Position numbers and translations under genes: made by a program
In this document: positions 1-9,289 of the stretch, piece by piece
Layout: the number at the start of each line of letters is the position of its first letter
Numbering within the stretch: the first letter of the stretch is position 1
Assembly (NCBI GenBank): GCA_046350295.1
Contig: JAXMAR010000001.1
Location: 186,001 to 250,000 of the forward strand
Reading direction: 5' to 3'
From: JAXMAR01 sp046350295
Lineage (GTDB): Bacteria > Planctomycetota > Planctomycetia > Gemmatales > Gemmataceae
Length of the DNA: 64,000 nt
Notes under the pieces: generated by a model
Database searches by the model: none
Told to the model about the DNA's origin: nothing
Seen by the model: the letters and a program-made list of their open reading frames with translations, nothing else

Positions 1-109
1 CGATTTCCCGTCGTTCGCTCCTCCGCATGAGGAGAACCACGGTCGTCCAGAAGCCGACGAACCAGCAGATCGCCAGAGCCCAGAGGGCGATCTCGGAGAT
101 CAGCGTCAT
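1..109 (-). CDS. Membrane protein, N-terminal part only (runs off the left edge)
   Basis: The start codon at 109 overlaps the stop of the ABC-2 permease gene (ATGA arrangement), so the two are probably translationally coupled. The 36 visible residues form one hydrophobic helix (about residues 5-28) followed by a basic stretch (RRSERR), the look of a membrane anchor with a cytoplasmic positive end. Its position after an ABC-2 permease suggests a further component of the same transport system, but too little is visible to name the family. Confidence 0.6.
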   Translation of the reverse strand, partial: MTLISEIALWALAICWFVGFWTTVVLLMRRSERREI

Positions 110-1332
110 GCCACGTCGCGGTCCTCGAAGAGGATGAGGCCGAAGAGCAGCGCGATGGCGCTGTAGACCACGGCATAGAGGAAGGCGTTGACGGTGTAGA
201 CGGCGTAGTCGAACGCCGGGAGGGAGATGTCGCGCACGTTGGCGGAGCCGACGTCGAAGAGGTCCAGGCCGGGGAGGATGGTCTGGAACAGGCCGGCGAC
301 GAAGGAGATCAGGCGCAGGCCGTCGGCGGTGACTTCGCGGAGGATGGGAGCGAGATTACCGAGGAAGAAGATGATGATGCAGACGGGGATGTTGACGACC
401 ATCGGCAAGCGCGTGCCGAGGGCGACGGCGATGGCGACCAGGACCATGACCAGGCAGAAGCCGATGACCAGGCTGGGCAGCGCCTCGCCGGCGTCGGCCA
501 GCCAGTAGAACATGCCGCGGGCGAAGTAGGAGGCGTTGGTCGGGGCCAGCGTCCCCTCGAAGGAGCGGCCGAAGAACTGATTGGCGAGGTCGAGAGCCCA
601 GGTGGGGTCGGGCCGGATGCCGACGGAGCCGGGGAGGGCGGATTCGGTGGTTCGCTTGTAGAGGACGATCCAGACGAGCCACCAGCCGAGGGTGATGGTC
701 ATGGTGAGGGCGGCGAGGAGGATGCCGGCGTATTTGCCCAGCAGGAACTGGCGCCGCGAGATCGGCTTGCTCATGAGCGTGACGGCGGTTCGCCCTTCGA
801 TCTCCTCGCTGACGGAGATGCTGGCGGCGATGACGCCGAAGGCGGCCGGCGCGAGCATGGTGAGGGCGAAGCAGATCTGCTTCACCATCTTCAGGTCTTC
901 GCCGAAGGTGAAATAAGGGATGAAGGGGGAGACGCTGATGAGCAGGAAGGCGAAACCCCAGATGAACCAGAACATCGGCTGCCGCACGCCCTCTTGGAAC
1001 GCGGCCAGGGCGACGGCGCCCCCCTTGGGCCAGAGCCGGAGGAGCAGCGCCAGGATGCCGACCAGCAGCGCCAGGCCGCAGAACAGGTGCACGAAGGACA
1101 TGGCGATCCGTCCCCAGTTCGAGAGCCAGCCGGGATAGGGGTTGGCCTCGAGCAGCACCGCCCCGATCACGCCCCCGCCGATGACGATCCCGAGGATGAT
1201 GAGCCAGAAGCGCCGCGTGCGAAACAGCGGCCGCAGGCCGTGGGAGGCGGCGAGCAACGGGAGGATGCTCGCGGCCAGAAGGGCCGTGATCAGGCTGCAA
1301 ACCAGGAACAGGCTGATGGTGTTTTCGCTCAT
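106..1332 (-). CDS. ABC-2 type transporter permease
   Basis: The 408-residue protein is almost entirely membrane segments. The stretch SEEIEGRTAVTLMSKPISRR followed by FLLGKYAG is the cytoplasmic coupling region typical of ABC-2 permeases of the NosY/YhaP kind, where the permease contacts its ATPase. There are roughly eight hydrophobic segments with a periplasmic loop around residues 225-265. The frame is open further upstream, but ATG at 1332 is chosen because the hydrophobic pattern begins there and the extension would run over the acylphosphatase gene. The ATPase is not in the window and may lie to the left, beyond the overlapping membrane gene. The substrate cannot be told from sequence. 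Confidence 0.85.
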   Translation of the reverse strand: MSENTISLFLVCSLITALLAASILPLLAASHGLRPLFRTRRFWLIILGIVIGGGVIGAVLLEANPYPGWLSNWGRIAMSFVHLFCGLALLVGILALLLRLWPKGGAVALAAFQEGVRQPMFWFIWGFAFLLISVSPFIPYFTFGEDLKMVKQICFALTMLAPAAFGVIAASISVSEEIEGRTAVTLMSKPISRRQFLLGKYAGILLAALTMTITLGWWLVWIVLYKRTTESALPGSVGIRPDPTWALDLANQFFGRSFEGTLAPTNASYFARGMFYWLADAGEALPSLVIGFCLVMVLVAIAVALGTRLPMVVNIPVCIIIFFLGNLAPILREVTADGLRLISFVAGLFQTILPGLDLFDVGSANVRDISLPAFDYAVYTVNAFLYAVVYSAIALLFGLILFEDRDVA

Positions 1333-1376
1333 CGTTGCGGCAATCCGGGCTTTCAGGCTGTTTCGGAACGTGGCAA

Positions 1377-1643
1377 TCAGGGACGAATCGTGAACTCCGT
1401 CAAAGCGCGCGGCGTTTGTTCCTGCACCCGTTTTCCGGCGATGTGCTCGGCCATTTGCCGGGCCAGCGCGTCCAGGAACCGCTCGACCTCTCCCGCGTCT
1501 CCCTCGGCCCACAACTCGACGTCGCCGCCGGGCAGGTTGCGCACATAGCCATGGACGACGAAACCGGAGGCGATGCGCTGGGCGGTATAGCGAAAACCGA
1601 CCCCTTGCACGTGACCGGAGTAGTGGACGAGCTTGGCGATCAT
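1377..1643 (-). CDS. acyP: Acylphosphatase
   Basis: At 88 residues this has the usual length of an acylphosphatase, which hydrolyses acyl phosphates such as acetyl or carbamoyl phosphate in the cytoplasm. The phosphate-binding signature SGHVQGVGFRY, with its catalytic Arg, is at residues 9-19, and the matching motif GYVRNLPGGDVELWAEG with the catalytic Asn follows at about 32-48. The fold is complete and shows no defect. It lies 44 bp upstream of the ABC permease gene on the same strand. Confidence 0.95.
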   Translation of the reverse strand: MIAKLVHYSGHVQGVGFRYTAQRIASGFVVHGYVRNLPGGDVELWAEGDAGEVERFLDALARQMAEHIAGKRVQEQTPRALTEFTIRP

Positions 1644-1793
1644 CTTGTCGAGTCTCTGCCACTACGCTCGCGGCGGTTTCAGGGTTCGCACTCTCTTTTC
1701 CGGCGTCCCGAGGTTTGCGCCCGTGGCCCTGTTTCCCGCCGGGGCCGGCGCCTTTCAGGCGCCCTACGACCGCTTCGGCGCCCCCCGGTCGTA

Positions 1794-2663
1794 TCAAGGG
1801 ATAGGATGCGGCTCGCCGCGGTAGTTCGGAGGCGTGCCCCAGCGGAGCTTGTCGCGCAACGTCTGGTAATAGCCCCGGTTCGGCACGCGCGCCAGATGAA
1901 AATCGACCGGCGCTCGCCGCAGCCGCACGCGCTCGCCGCACTGCAAGATCTGGTCCTCCTGCCCGTCGACAATGAGGACGGCCTGCTCGCACTGGCGGCC
2001 TATGCGAATGGTATAGACCCGCTCCGCCGCGTCCACCACGGGGCGATAGGTCAGGGCGTGCGGGCAAATGGGCGTGAGGACGAAGGCGGGCAGTTCCTGG
2101 TTCAGGATCGGCCCGCCCGCCGAGAGGTTGTGTCCGGTCGACCCGATCGGAGTGCTGATGATGAGGCCGTCGCCGCTGAAATGGGCCGCCTCGACGTCGT
2201 CGACCTCGATGTGCAGGTCGAGCATGTGCATGGGGGGAATGGTGTAGATGACGATCTCGTTGAGGCCGAGGGAGGTATGGACGGGTCGCCAGCCGCCTTC
2301 GTGGCCCAGCTCGATGACGCACTCGAACATGATGTGGCGGGTCACGCGATAGCCGCCGCGGACGATGTCGAGAAAGCGCTCCTCCAACTCCTGAGGATAG
2401 ACGTCGGCCAGGAAGCCGAGCCGGCCGAGGTTGACGCCGAGGACGGGGATCTGCTGGTAGCCCATCTGGCGGGCGGCGCGGAGGATGGCGCCGTCGCCGC
2501 CGAAGACGAGGGCGAGGTCCGGTCCGTCCAATTCGGCCAGGTTCGCCTGCTGCTGGAGATCGACGGCGAGGACGTCGGCATGGCGGCGCAGGAAGGGGAG
2601 GCGCCGCTCGACCTCGGCGGTGACCCCTTCCTTCAGCGCGTTGCCCAGGACGAAGATTCTCAC
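1794..2663 (-). CDS. nadK: NAD kinase
   Basis: This enzyme phosphorylates NAD to NADP. The 289-residue protein has the diagnostic GGDG motif (FGGDGAILRAAR, about residues 55-66), a conserved LGLNEIVIY segment, and SGDGLIISTPIGSTGHNLSA followed by GGP, the NAD-binding core of the family; the usual GSTAYN reads GSTGHN here. The start is GTG at 2663, whose GTGA overlaps the stop codon of the rhomboid gene just upstream. The longer open frame overlapping the rhomboid gene looks like shadow sequence. The gene sits in a tight minus-strand group with the rhomboid protease. Confidence 0.93.
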   Translation of the reverse strand: MRIFVLGNALKEGVTAEVERRLPFLRRHADVLAVDLQQQANLAELDGPDLALVFGGDGAILRAARQMGYQQIPVLGVNLGRLGFLADVYPQELEERFLDIVRGGYRVTRHIMFECVIELGHEGGWRPVHTSLGLNEIVIYTIPPMHMLDLHIEVDDVEAAHFSGDGLIISTPIGSTGHNLSAGGPILNQELPAFVLTPICPHALTYRPVVDAAERVYTIRIGRQCEQAVLIVDGQEDQILQCGERVRLRRAPVDFHLARVPNRGYYQTLRDKLRWGTPPNYRGEPHPIP

Positions 2664-3577
2664 GTCCGCTTCTTCTTGTAGATTTCGCTGGCCCGGATCA
2701 GGATCAGGCGCTCCTGCTCCGTCAAGCTCTCCTGGCCCGTGCGCGCGACTTTCTCCAGCACCGCGTCCACCTTGGCTTCCAGGTGCTCGTCCAGGGCGCC
2801 GCTGTCCGGCGCGCCGACGGCCACCGGCTGCTTGGCTTCGTCGGGGCGATAGATGCGCAGCTTCGGCTGGCGCCGCCGCTTGAGCCAGCGGCGCACATCG
2901 TCCCACAGGCTCGTGACGCGCCAGCCGAGCTTGTAATACGCGGCGGCGAAGGCGGCCCCGCCCAGATGGATCGAAACCGCGACGGGGTTCGCCGGCTCGA
3001 ACAGGCCGGCGACATCCTGGAGGACCTGAAAAATGACGAACAGCCAGATCGGGACCGGGATCATCAGCATGACCAGGATCTGCCGCGTCGGGAAATGGAA
3101 CGCACAGAGCAACAGGAGCGCGGTGACGGCGCCGGACGCACCGATGGCGGGAATGAACTGGCGGACATTCGGCGCCCAGAAGAAATCCGGCTGGATGGCG
3201 ACGTGGACCATGTAGCCCAGTCCGCCCACGATGGCGCTGAGCAGGTAGAAGCAGAGGAACTCACGCCAGCCGTAGATCTCCTCCAGGTCGCTGCCGAACC
3301 ACCAGAGGAAGAGCATGTTCCAGAAGACATGGCTGAAGCTGCCATGAAGGAAGGCGTAGGTCAACAGGCGCCAGACCTGCCCCTCCATCACGTCCGCCAC
3401 GCGCAGCGAAAACCAATCGACGATGAAGTAGGAACCCTGACTCTGGCCGATCAACTGGGCGAAGTAAACGACGACGTTGACGATGATCAGCCATTTGCAG
3501 ACCGCCCCCGAAGGCACGAGCCGGTCGAGATAGCTCGGTCCCTCCTTGCGGTAATAGTCGCGGTCGTAGATGCCCAT
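2660..3577 (-). CDS. Rhomboid-family intramembrane serine protease with C-terminal cytoplasmic extension
   Basis: The 305-residue protein has six to seven membrane segments and the rhomboid active site: HGSFSHVFWN (His78, His83, Asn87) in TM2, GASGA with the nucleophile Ser148 in TM4, and the catalytic His204 in VSIHLGG in the last helix. Rhomboids cleave membrane proteins within the bilayer. After residue 215 a soluble, charged tail follows. Its end has the LEAKVDAVLEKVARTGQESL pattern next to TEQERLIL, a short helical module often attached to rhomboids in this phylum. The stop overlaps the GTG start of nadK. The substrate is unknown. Confidence 0.92.
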   Translation of the reverse strand: MGIYDRDYYRKEGPSYLDRLVPSGAVCKWLIIVNVVVYFAQLIGQSQGSYFIVDWFSLRVADVMEGQVWRLLTYAFLHGSFSHVFWNMLFLWWFGSDLEEIYGWREFLCFYLLSAIVGGLGYMVHVAIQPDFFWAPNVRQFIPAIGASGAVTALLLLCAFHFPTRQILVMLMIPVPIWLFVIFQVLQDVAGLFEPANPVAVSIHLGGAAFAAAYYKLGWRVTSLWDDVRRWLKRRRQPKLRIYRPDEAKQPVAVGAPDSGALDEHLEAKVDAVLEKVARTGQESLTEQERLILIRASEIYKKKRT

Positions 3578-3892
3578 GCGGCGGCGGCTCCCAAACGGGT
3601 CGTCCCTCCCCTTTCTACCACACCACGCCGGAGCGGGCTACACTGTCGGCGCATGGAATTCCCATCCGGGGCGTCGCATCTTCACCCCGCGGGCTCGAAG
3701 ACTCGCCCGCAGGCTTGGCGCCGATTCTTCACAAGCGCGCGGCGGCATTGGACAACTTGCCGGGAGCGAACTATGGTTGTTTGGCTTCGCATCAGGTTGC
3801 CGGGGACGGGGATAATCCGCGGCCCCTCGCGTCGCCCCTTTGCGCCCGCGCTGCGCCCTTTTTCGCGCCACGACTCGTCTTAGGATCAAGAC
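3578..3892. other. Intergenic region between divergent rhomboid and kinase-tubulin genes
   Basis: About 315 bases separate the rhomboid start from the broken kinase gene. No open frame here looks like a protein. It contains one copy of a 33-bp dispersed repeat (3686-3718) and presumably promoters for both sides, none of which I could place with confidence. Confidence 0.5.
3686..3718. repeat. 33-bp dispersed repeat with hairpin potential
   Basis: The segment with core ggctcgaagactcgcc matches the reverse complement of 44531-44563 at 30 of 33 positions. In the second place it lies inside a coding sequence and is preceded by an extra 18-bp tandem unit. The ends of the element are complementary (cccgcgggc and gcccgcagg), so it can form a short hairpin. 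It appears to be a REP-like element. Confidence 0.7.
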
Positions 3893-6800
3893 ATGAGTTG
3901 GATTCGGGAGCCCAACGCCGAGCCGATTCCGGGCTATCGCCTCCTGCAGCCGCTGGGCAGCGGCGGCTTCGGCGAAGTCTGGAAATGCGAGGCCCCGGGC
4001 GGCATCCACAAGGCCACCGGGTTCGTCTACGGCAACTTCCCACCCGCTGGACGTCGACAGCGTCCGCGCGGAGCAGGAGGGCGTGCTGCAGCGTATCAAG
4101 GAAGTGCGCCATCCCTTCGTCTGCTCCCTCGACCGCATCGAGGTCGTCGAGGGGGAGCTGGTCATCGTCATGGAGCTGGCCGAGCGGACGCTCCACGACG
4201 TGTATCAGGAGTGCGTCGTTGCCGGCTGATCGGCGTGCCGCGCGCGACCAGTTGCTGCGCTTCATGGCCGACGCCGCGGAGTGCTCGACCACATGAACGA
4301 GAAACACAACCTCCAGCACCTCGACGTCAAGCCGAAGAACCTGTTTCGATCAGCAATCGCGTGAAGGTGGCGGACTTCGGGCTGGTCAAGCACCTGGAGC
4401 GGCAGAGCAGCTCCGGCCTGATGGGGGGCGGACGCCTCTATGCGGCGCCGAAACCTTCGTCGGCAAGATCAGCCAGCATAGCGATCAATACAGCCTGGCC
4501 ATCGTCTATCAGGAGTTGCTGACGGGACAGCGGCCCTTCGCGGGCAAGAACGTGCGGTGCTCGGCGACGCAGCACATGGCAGGAGGACGACCGTGCAGGC
4601 CCGCTGGAGCCGGAGCGGCTGATCATGCAGCGGGGCGCTGGCGAAGGACGCGAACCGCCGCTTTCCGAATTGCATGGCGTTCGTGACGCTGCTGTACCGG
4701 CGCGGCTGCCGGGCGTGGGTGGACGTGGAGGCTACCGGGGGAGAAGCGCTGGTCGGGGCGGGCTCGGGGCGGGTCAAGGCCGAGACGAGGACATCCACGA
4801 GGACCATGAGCCGGGGCAGTCGAGCGTCGTCGATCTCGCCGCAGCTGCTGCCGGGGGTGATCGATCCCGAAGAGAACGTCATCTCCGACATGATGACGAT
4901 CCTGCACGCCCGAGACCGTGCTGCGGCCGACGTTGATCATCGGCCAAGTGGAAGTCTTCGGCCGCAAGGCCCCTGGAGCGCCGCGTCGCCGGTTCGTGGA
5001 TCGTTTCGGCGACCTGCCTGGGGAAGCTGCCTTTGTTGCGGTTCCTGTATGTGGACGTGATCCAGACGCGGCGAAAGGGCGGTGCGCGGAGCCGCCGGAC
5101 GTGGCGCTGACGCGGAGCGAATACTATCCCTGCCGCTGCAAGCCGTCGGAAAATACCGGCAGCGGAACCTCGACCACCTCGGGGCGGCCGTCGGCAAGAA
5201 AGCTGTACGCGATGTCGCCGCCTGCTGCAGACGCAGGGGTCGCGGGCGCTGGGGCGGCTGGCGTTCACGGACAACCAGCAGCGATTGCTCGCGCGGATCC
5301 GCTATGATCCAGGAGATCACCAATCCGGACGCTATTTATCAATCGGTGAGCCGGACCGGTCTGGGCGCGCGACAACACCCCGCGCATCTACGTGCTGGCC
5401 GCGGCGGGGGCGCGAGCGGTTTGCTGGCGGACCTGGGCTACGCGGCGCCTCCTGGCGCAACAGCGGCACCTGGACGCGATGATGAATCTGTTCTCCTGTG
5501 CGGTGCGCCCCACGACCCGGCGACGCCGAAGGCCGAGCTGGCGAACATCTACGCCACGCTGACCGAGATCAATCACTACAGCGACCCGACCATCGCCTTC
5601 GCGGCCCAGTACGGGGCGGACGGGCAAGCGCATCGTCGATCAGGGGACCCGTACAGCTCGGCCTACGCCGGACGCAGCGCAACTGCTCGCCGGAGGCGGT
5701 CGACGCCACGCTGTCCCACCTGGGCAACTACCTGTTCCACGAGCTGACCACGCCGCGCGGCCTGCGCCTGGCGCGCTGCGGCATCAGACGGAGTTCAGCG
5801 GCCGCCGCAGGCGGGCGTGCTGGAGGCGCCGCTGCGGAGCTTCGGCACGTTCGCGGTGTGGCCTCGGCGCGGCCTCCTGCTGCGGCTGGCGGCGCGGCAC
5901 ACCTGCCGGGCGCCTGATCGATTTCGTGGCTGTCGGAGCGGAGCCGAGGACCTCGACCGAGGATGCGCGGCACCGCTGTCGTCCAGTTGTTCGACGCCTG
6001 GCGCGCGGCCCTGCACGCCGGCGCTTCCTCGGCCTCGCCGCCCAGCGCTCGGCGGGCGCCGGCGACGGCGCGCGGCCACGCCCAGCGGGTTGCTCGCCCT
6101 CGACGCCTGCGCGAAATGCATGGTGCAAGCCGTGGCCCAGGAGGACCCGGTCAACTGGAAGCGCGGCAGGCGTTCAACTGCATCCGGGACTGGGTCGGCG
6201 GCGACGGCGAGCAGCACCTCCAGGAATGAAGCGCAAGACGCGCTTGACGAAGCGCTTGCCACCGGGGCGCAGAAGGCCGCCGAGCACTGGGACAAGAAAC
6301 TGGCCAAGGAGCTGTTCGGGCTTCTGGAGCTGCCGGGGGCGCGTCTGGCGGCGTCGGAAGCGGCGCTGCAGCAGTTGCACTCGTTCTCCATGCAGATGGC
6401 GCATGCCCAGGGACAGGCGATCGCGCAGCTCGCGGCCAAGTCGGCGCAAGCCTTGAGCGGCGTCGAGCAGGCGCTCAACGATCTGTCCTCGGGAGGCGGC
6501 TTCCGGCTCTTCGGCGGCCGCTCACGCGGCCGTCAGCTCCGCTTTTTCGTCGAGCAGCTATCGCACTTCGCCCGGCAGCGACTGACGGAAGAGGTGCGGG
6601 CGGCCGTGAAGCACTTCTATGCTCTGCTTTCCGGCAGTTTCCGCCGATGCCGCGGTCGACCTCGGCTTCGCCGCCAGCTGCTTGCGGCACCTCCAGGAAG
6701 ACCTGGAGCAGCGCGGATGACGACGAGGACACGACCGCGACGCGGCCCGGGGCCGACCACACGCTGACGCGCTCGCCGGCGCCCTCCACCGACGCGTTCT

Positions 6801-7437
6801 GGGAAGCGATCCGCCAGTCGCCGACGGCCTGCGTCGTCCTCCCCGAACAGAGCAGGACCTGCTGGCGGCGCGCTTCCTGCAAGCTTCCGGCCCGAACAAT
6901 GGGCCGGAGCCGACTCGGAGATCTGGCGAGCGGGTGCTGCGGCCGATGGAGGGTTGCACGCCGCCTGCACGGGGAACGCCGACCTGTCGCGGCAGATCGC
7001 GCTGCCGCTCGCAGCGAAACGCTTCCTGCTGGGCCAGCATCTGCCCGTGATGGATGTCGCGGAGATCCTGAGCCGCGGAGATGACGGCGGTGAACGGCCA
7101 CGGCTTGCCGGAGCAGGTGAAGAACTATCTGGAGCGGTCTCAGCTTCTCTTGAAGGGGAAGGTCAGCGTGGAGCATCACGTGTTCCTGCTGTCACCGGGG
7201 AGCGTCGCGGGCAAGAACCTGAGCGACGAGGTCGCCCTGTCATTCCCGGACATCAAGCAGGCGGCGTGGCGGGGCAGGCCGATTTGATGTTCTGCCGCGA
7301 GCAGGGTAGTTTGACGGCCGCCGACCTGCACGAGACGCCGAAGAACTGCTCGTTGCTTACGAGAGCCTCGCTCTTCGCCGACCACGAGCCCGCACGCCCG
7401 TTTCGACATCAGCGATTGGCTGCCGCTCGATCCTTGA
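3893..7437 (+). pseudogene. Ser/Thr protein kinase fused to tubulin-like domain, many frameshifts
   Basis: A single ancestral gene can be followed across about 3.5 kb by switching frame repeatedly. The N-terminus has the glycine loop GSGGFGEVWKC, then IKEVRHPFV, VIVMELAERTLHD, a catalytic loop HLDVKPKNLF (HxDxKxxN), ADFGLVKHL in place of DFG, and YQELLTGQRPFAGKNV. After about 4900 a second part follows: RPTLIIG, LFLYSYSGL-like core segments in shifted frames, LCGAPHDPATPKAELAN, AAQYGADGQ, HLGNYLFHELTTP and FAVWPRRGLLLRLAAR. This resembles the large tubulin-like proteins that planctomycetes fuse to kinases. The C-terminus reads DWLPLDP and ends at TGA 7435-7437. I estimate well over ten small indels. 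No normal protein can be made; decay or poor local sequence are both possible. Family assignment rests on recall of related proteins. Confidence 0.8.
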
Positions 7438-7563
7438 GCCATTTCCGCACCAGTCTTGCCGACCCTGCTTGCGCTTGTCGACGACCGCCCTGCCGATAAC
7501 CTGACGGCATGGGGCGTCTTTCCCCGGAAAGCATCTCATTTTCCATCGAGCGGAGGAGTAGCC

Positions 7564-7962
7564 ATGCCGACCGTGAAATTAGTCGACGACAAGAGCGCCA
7601 GCCCGCGCGTCCGTGCCGTCTTTGACGACATCAAGGCGACCAAGAAGATCGACTTCGTTCCCAACTTCTGGCGCGCCCTCGCCGCTCACCCGGACAACCT
7701 CGAACGCGCCTGGGGCCTCGGCAAGTCGATCATGCGCGACGGCAAGGTCAGCCTGCTGATCAAGGAGATCGTCGCCCTCGCCGTCTCCGTCACCAACTCG
7801 TGCCGCTATTGCATCAACTCGCACACCGCCGCCGCTCTCAAGCTTGGCCTCGATCAGGAAGGGCTGGGCGAAGTGCTGGCCGTGATCGGTCTCTACAACC
7901 AGTTCAACAAAATGGCAGACGCGTTTCAGGTCGAGCCGGACATTCTGCCCAAGGTCGAGTAG
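7564..7962 (+). CDS. Carboxymuconolactone decarboxylase / AhpD-like protein
   Basis: The 132-residue protein has the AhpD-type redox motif CRYCINSHTAAALKLGL (about residues 80-96), where the CxxC pair and following His act in peroxide reduction or related chemistry. The preceding LIKEIVALAVSVTNS helix is typical of the family. ATG at 7564 is chosen over the longer frame because a strong ribosome binding site (gcggaggag) sits just before it and the extension falls in the flank of the broken kinase gene. It is a single gene, followed by a hairpin terminator. Confidence 0.9.
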   Translation: MPTVKLVDDKSASPRVRAVFDDIKATKKIDFVPNFWRALAAHPDNLERAWGLGKSIMRDGKVSLLIKEIVALAVSVTNSCRYCINSHTAAALKLGLDQEGLGEVLAVIGLYNQFNKMADAFQVEPDILPKVE

Positions 7963-7980
7963 CGGCGGGCTTCAGCGTAA

Positions 7981-8010
7981 AAGGGACTGTCCCACTCGGG
8001 ATGGTCCCTT
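7981..8010. terminator. Hairpin between convergent genes, likely bidirectional terminator
   Basis: Two 13-base arms (aagggactgtccc and gggatggtccctt) pair with two mismatches around a four-base loop and are followed by gttt. The hairpin lies 19 bases after the AhpD-like gene and 28 bases from the end of the convergent gene at 8038, so it could stop transcription from both sides. Confidence 0.65.
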
Positions 8011-8037
8011 GTTTAAGGCTCGCCTTGCCGCCGTCCG

Positions 8038-8676
8038 TTACTTCAACTCCAACACCTCCACGATCCGTGCCGGCTCCACGCGATACGGCGTGCCATGTCC
8101 TTCGTAGAAACCGTACCGCTCCACCATGGGCGGTATCAGCAGACTGTAGGTCAGCTTCTTCTTGCTCGCCTCGTTCGTCGCCGTCACCTCCATGTTGGTC
8201 TTCGTCCCGTCCAGGAACGGCGACTGGGCGAAGCCGCGGAAGACGACGACCTGCAACGCGAGCTTGCGGCCCCGGTACACGATCGTCTCGCTCTTCTTCT
8301 TTTGCGCAACCGCGCCGAGGATCTGGAGATGGCGCGCCAGGTCCTGATGCGTCTGCCCCAGCTTGCCCAGGACAACCTCGTTGTCCTCGGCCAGGATGTC
8401 GAGCAACTTCTCCTTGGCGCCGAGAAAGCCCTTCGTCGAGAAGGCGCCCGGGCGCATGTCCTTTTCGAGATCCGCGAGCGAGCGGCCGTTGATCTCCGTC
8501 AGCTTGCGAAGGAGCGCCGTCTCGTTCTTGCCGCCGACGACGAAGCCGGTCTTCTCGTCCTTCTTCGCCTTGAAGGGCTCGATGCCGAGTTCCTTGAGCG
8601 GGACCTCCGCCCAGTCTTTTTCCTGAGCGGTCGCGGGGAAAGCGAAGAGGACGGAGAGGAGGAGGGAACGCATCAT
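8038..8676 (-). CDS. Exported hypothetical protein
   Basis: I do not recognise the family. The 212-residue product begins with a signal peptide (MMRSLLLSVLFAFPATAQ, likely cleavage after the AxA-like TAQ). The mature part is lysine-rich and mixed alpha/beta, with GAFSTKGFLGAKEKLLDILA and a C-terminal part reading YSLLIPPMVERYGFYEG. ATG at 8676 is chosen because the signal peptide starts there; the longer frame adds an unlikely tail. It stands alone between a convergent terminator and a repeat-rich region. Confidence 0.75.
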   Translation of the reverse strand: MMRSLLLSVLFAFPATAQEKDWAEVPLKELGIEPFKAKKDEKTGFVVGGKNETALLRKLTEINGRSLADLEKDMRPGAFSTKGFLGAKEKLLDILAEDNEVVLGKLGQTHQDLARHLQILGAVAQKKKSETIVYRGRKLALQVVVFRGFAQSPFLDGTKTNMEVTATNEASKKKLTYSLLIPPMVERYGFYEGHGTPYRVEPARIVEVLELK

Positions 8677-8753
8677 GGTCGGCGCCTCGGGGAGAAGGGA
8701 CGCCTTTGATTTTGGGAGGTGGACCGTGGAAGTCAAACGATGTTAGGGGTATT

Positions 8754-8905
8754 GAATATCGGGGCAGGTCAGGAGGTGGGCGAGCCTCCTGCCTGCCGGC
8801 CCGGGGGCGTACCGGGGCTATGTCAATGCAACCGGGGCCATCGTGCCGGCGCTGGAATATCGGGGCAGGTCAGGAGGTGGGCGAGCCTCCTGCCTGCCGG
8901 CCCGG
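8754..8905. repeat. Two copies of a 51-bp palindromic repeat
   Basis: The 51-bp sequence starting gaatatcggggcaggtcagg is present twice, at 8754-8804 and 8855-8905, without a mismatch. Each copy holds an inverted repeat (ggcaggtcaggagg against cctcctgcctgcc) around a short GC-rich loop. With only two units 50 bp apart, this is a REP-like pair rather than a CRISPR. Related palindromes occur at 22910-22933 and 23734-23786. Confidence 0.85.
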
Positions 8906-9289
8906 AGACGCGGCGGGACAATACGGTGAAGGCGTGGGCCTCTCCTGGAACTGGGGAGACTCCCGGGGAAGGCGGCAGCCTGGTTCAGTAGGCGTTAACG
9001 CGAAGCGGGCGTGAGGTCGGGAATGAATGCAAGGCGGGCAGCAGTCACGAACTCTGTATCCATTATCATAGCGAACGTGGCGCCGTGGAACGCTAGTGGC
9101 GGCAGATTTCTCTAAGGCAATCCTTTTTCAAGAGTTGCGCGCGGCGAGTAGAAAGGCCGCCGGTCCGCCGCTTCGTGTTTGTGTCGTTCTGTCACTGGCC
9201 AAAAGGGATCACTGTTAAAAAACCGCACACCTTCGACGCCTGCGACTCTTCACGAGTTCCATGAGGAGTTGCGATCCATGAACGAAGTT
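8906..9289. other. Non-coding stretch downstream of the repeat pair
   Basis: I see no convincing gene. The sequence is less GC-rich than its surroundings, with runs such as ttaaaaaa, and may include the decayed 3' end of the WD40 gene on the minus strand, whose last recognisable segment ends near 9290. Confidence 0.4.

Noticed and set aside
1333..2322. N-terminal extension of the ABC-2 permease frame
   Set aside because: The extension is Arg/His-rich shadow sequence across the acylphosphatase and NAD kinase genes.
8754..8905. Possible CRISPR array
   Set aside because: Only two copies of the 51-bp unit exist, each is a long palindrome, and no cas gene is near.
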